Positions 6,297-7,696 of a stretch of 7,696 bases of DNA are shown here, piece by piece. The stretch comes from Armatimonadota bacterium. GTDB lineage: Bacteria > Armatimonadota > Fimbriimonadia > Fimbriimonadales > Fimbriimonadaceae. The stretch's first letter is position 1. Every line of letters begins with the position of its first letter. Both the position numbers and the translations under genes were made by a program. The notes under the pieces were generated by a model. It was not told the origin of the DNA, ran no database searches, and worked only from the letters and a program-made list of their open reading frames with translations. The DNA lies in contig JAEYWW010000358.1 of NCBI GenBank assembly GCA_023428805.1, forward strand, positions 1 through 7,696. Direction: 5' to 3'.

Positions 6297-7064
6297 GTGA
6301 AAGTCGCCACCTGGAATGTCAACTCCATCCGCGCCCGAATGCCGGTTTTTCTGGAATGGCTGGAGAAGGAGGAGCCCGATCTGCTTGTGGTGCAGGAGAC
6401 GAAGGTGGAGGATGATAAATTTCCCTTCGCCGATCTGGAGCAGACGGGATACAACATCGTCATCCACGGGCAGAAAAGCTACAACGGCGTCTGCATGCTC
6501 TCGAAGGGCGAAATGGATTCAGTCGAGCGTGGATTTGGCGACGATTCACCCACCGATTGCCGCATCATTCACGGCGTCTACAACGGAGTTCATTTCATCA
6601 ACACCTATGTGCCGAACGGAACCGCCGTGGGCGGCGAAAAGTGGGCCTACAAGATGTGGTGGCTGGAGCACTTCGATGCGGTCTTCAGCGACCGCCTCAA
6701 AGTGGATGATCCGGTCATCTGGCTGGGAGATATCAACATAGCTCCGACTCCCTTCGATGTTTATGAGCCGGAAAACAAACTGGGCTCGGTGGGGCATCAC
6801 CCCGATGAGTTCGAGCGGCTCGCCAAAATCCGCGAATGGGGCTGGACGGACTGCTTTCGCAAATTCAACCAGGAGGATGCTCACTACACCTTCTTCGATT
6901 TCCGCATCCGCGGCTCCTTTGGGCGCAATCTGGGCTGGCGGATCGATCATGTCTACGCTTCGCCCGGAATCGAGTCCCGCATTCTGCGCTGCTGGCACGC
7001 CGGAGAGCCGCGCAGGCTTGAAAAACCGAGCGACCACATTCCAGTTCTGGTCGAAATCGCGTAA
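6297..7064 (+). CDS. xth: Exodeoxyribonuclease III (AP endonuclease, ExoIII type)
   Basis: Xth cuts DNA at abasic sites and removes blocked 3' ends in base-excision repair, in the cytoplasm with Mg2+. The 255 residues match the usual length for ExoIII. Active-site residues of the endonuclease/exonuclease/phosphatase fold are all visible: Asn7 (TWNVNS), Glu34 (QETKVED), Tyr104 (NTYVPNG), Asp145 and Asn147 (GDINIAP), Asp217 (WRIDH), and the final Asp246-His247 (SDHIPV). The start is GTG 6297; starting here gives the family N-terminus MKVATWNVNS exactly, and nothing upstream fits. There is no ribosome binding site, but a -10-like box sits 7 bases before the start. The gene is divergent from the hydrolase cluster and 74 bases ahead of mqnD in the same direction. 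No hairpin terminator was seen after its TAA. Confidence 0.97.
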   Translation: MKVATWNVNSIRARMPVFLEWLEKEEPDLLVVQETKVEDDKFPFADLEQTGYNIVIHGQKSYNGVCMLSKGEMDSVERGFGDDSPTDCRIIHGVYNGVHFINTYVPNGTAVGGEKWAYKMWWLEHFDAVFSDRLKVDDPVIWLGDINIAPTPFDVYEPENKLGSVGHHPDEFERLAKIREWGWTDCFRKFNQEDAHYTFFDFRIRGSFGRNLGWRIDHVYASPGIESRILRCWHAGEPRRLEKPSDHIPVLVEIA

Positions 7065-7100
7065 ATCTCAAAAAACTTTCAATAAAAAGTGAAACTTCAG
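7065..7100 (+). promoter_or_regulatory. A-rich tract upstream of the mqnD promoter box
   Basis: The stretch after the xth stop is rich in A (AAAAAACTTTCAATAAAAAG, about 7070-7089). If mqnD transcription starts on its ATG, this lies roughly 50-70 bases upstream. That is a little beyond the usual place for an UP element contacting RNA polymerase alpha subunits, though near enough to be considered. It could equally be neutral spacer. Confidence 0.2.
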
Positions 7101-7123
7101 TCCGGGTGATGTGATCGGGCGGC

Positions 7124-7133
7124 GGTAACCTCT
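7124..7133 (+). promoter_or_regulatory. Candidate leaderless promoter box of mqnD
   Basis: GGTAACCTCT is identical to the ten bases before xth. TAACCT (7126-7131) ends exactly 7 bases before ATG 7139, the spacing expected when the mRNA begins at the start codon. There is no Shine-Dalgarno sequence between box and start. This suggests that mqnD has its own promoter rather than depending on read-through from xth. Confidence 0.55.
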
Positions 7134-7138
7134 GGCGA

Positions 7139-7696
7139 ATGAAAATTCGCCTCGGCCATTCGCCCGACTCCGACGACGCCTTCATGTTCTGGGGTCTTGC
7201 CTCCGGCGCGGTGGAAAGCGAGAATGAATTCGAGCACATTCTGCGCGACATTCAGACTTTGAACGAATGGGCCAAGGAAGGGAAGCTCGAATCAAGCGCG
7301 GTTAGTGTTCATGCCTTTGCCTACGTGGCGGACAAGTACGCGCTTCTGCGCCACGGTGGCTCGTTCGGCGACGGGTATGGCCCCATGGTGGTCGCCAAGC
7401 GCGAAATTCCTCTGGAAGAATTGAAGGACCTCACCATCGCGGTGCCGGGCGAGCTCACGAGTGCATTCCTCGAACTCAACATCTGGTTCCATGACACCTA
7501 CGGCCCGGGCGTCAGGCCGAAGTATGAGGTCGTGATGTTCGATCAGATCGTCCCCGCGATCCAGGAAGGGAAGTATGAGGCGGGCCTCATCATCCACGAG
7601 AGCCAGCTCACCTACAAGGAGGAGGGGCTCGTTGAACTCGTGAACATGGGCAAGTGGTGGAACGAAAAGACCGGACTCCCCCTTCCACTGGGTGTC
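7139..7696 (+). CDS. mqnD: 1,4-dihydroxy-6-naphthoate synthase MqnD (partial, 3' cut by window)
   Basis: MqnD converts cyclic dehypoxanthinyl futalosine to 1,4-dihydroxy-6-naphthoate, the naphthalene precursor of menaquinone, in the futalosine pathway. The frame runs open from ATG 7139 to the window end (186 codons). The fold is that of periplasmic-binding-protein-like enzymes, but no signal peptide is present, as expected for a cytoplasmic enzyme. Family landmarks are LGHSPDSDDAFMFWGL (residues 5-20), LRDIQTLNEWA, YGPMVVAKR, the conserved GLIIHESQLTY with the probable catalytic His153, and KTGLPLPLG at the end of the visible part. IIHES and LPLPLG separate MqnD from its relative MqnA. About 90-100 residues should lie beyond the window, judged from the family's usual length. 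ATG 7139 gives the expected short N-terminus, and the preceding box supports a leaderless mRNA. Confidence 0.95.
   Translation, partial: MKIRLGHSPDSDDAFMFWGLASGAVESENEFEHILRDIQTLNEWAKEGKLESSAVSVHAFAYVADKYALLRHGGSFGDGYGPMVVAKREIPLEELKDLTIAVPGELTSAFLELNIWFHDTYGPGVRPKYEVVMFDQIVPAIQEGKYEAGLIIHESQLTYKEEGLVELVNMGKWWNEKTGLPLPLGV

Noticed and set aside
1..7696. Mobile element, CRISPR array, tRNA, rRNA or defence system
   Set aside because: No transposase, integrase, terminal repeats, regularly spaced repeats, cloverleaf or known defence domains were seen on either strand.

Overview
The window reads as ordinary chromosome from a free-living diderm (Gram-negative-type) bacterium of moderate to high GC. 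It carries the end of a pyruvate phosphate dikinase, hisF, exonuclease III and the start of mqnD, the last enzyme of the dedicated futalosine route to menaquinone. It also holds the remains of a large outer-membrane barrel protein (DUF5916-like), which implies an outer membrane. PPDK, the futalosine route, this barrel family, starts without Shine-Dalgarno sites and promoter-like boxes set for leaderless transcription together fit groups such as Armatimonadota or Verrucomicrobiota. This placement is a weak inference; nothing in the window fixes the phylum.

Layout. Bases 1-366 (+) are the PPDK C-terminus, closed by a strong hairpin terminator (374-418). A 235-base AT-richer gap (367-601) holds the terminator and then a run of small inverted repeats of unknown meaning. 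An exported SMP-30/gluconolactonase-like protein (602-1468, +) follows. It meets, tail to tail with overlapping stop codons, a minus-strand cluster read from 6264 down to 1465: a serine beta-lactamase-fold hydrolase, a 71-residue two-CxxC protein, a membrane-anchored protein of unknown family, hisF, and a broken DUF5916-type barrel gene with one frameshift and one in-frame amber stop. The first four genes are packed with gaps of 9, 0 and -4 bases, so they look like one transcription unit. Divergent from this cluster lie xth (6297-7064, +) and the 5' part of mqnD (7139 to the window end, +).

How the genes work together. Most are housekeeping functions with no shared pathway: PPDK in PEP/pyruvate interconversion, HisF in histidine synthesis, Xth in base-excision repair, MqnD in menaquinone synthesis. 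The hydrolase, zinc-ribbon-like protein and membrane protein are linked to hisF only by tight packing. No defence system, mobile element, CRISPR array, tRNA or rRNA was seen. The most useful observations are an identical 10-base box placed exactly the same distance before the xth and mqnD starts, the lack of Shine-Dalgarno sequences at every readable gene start, the two lesions in the barrel gene, and the hairpin-rich intergenic segment.
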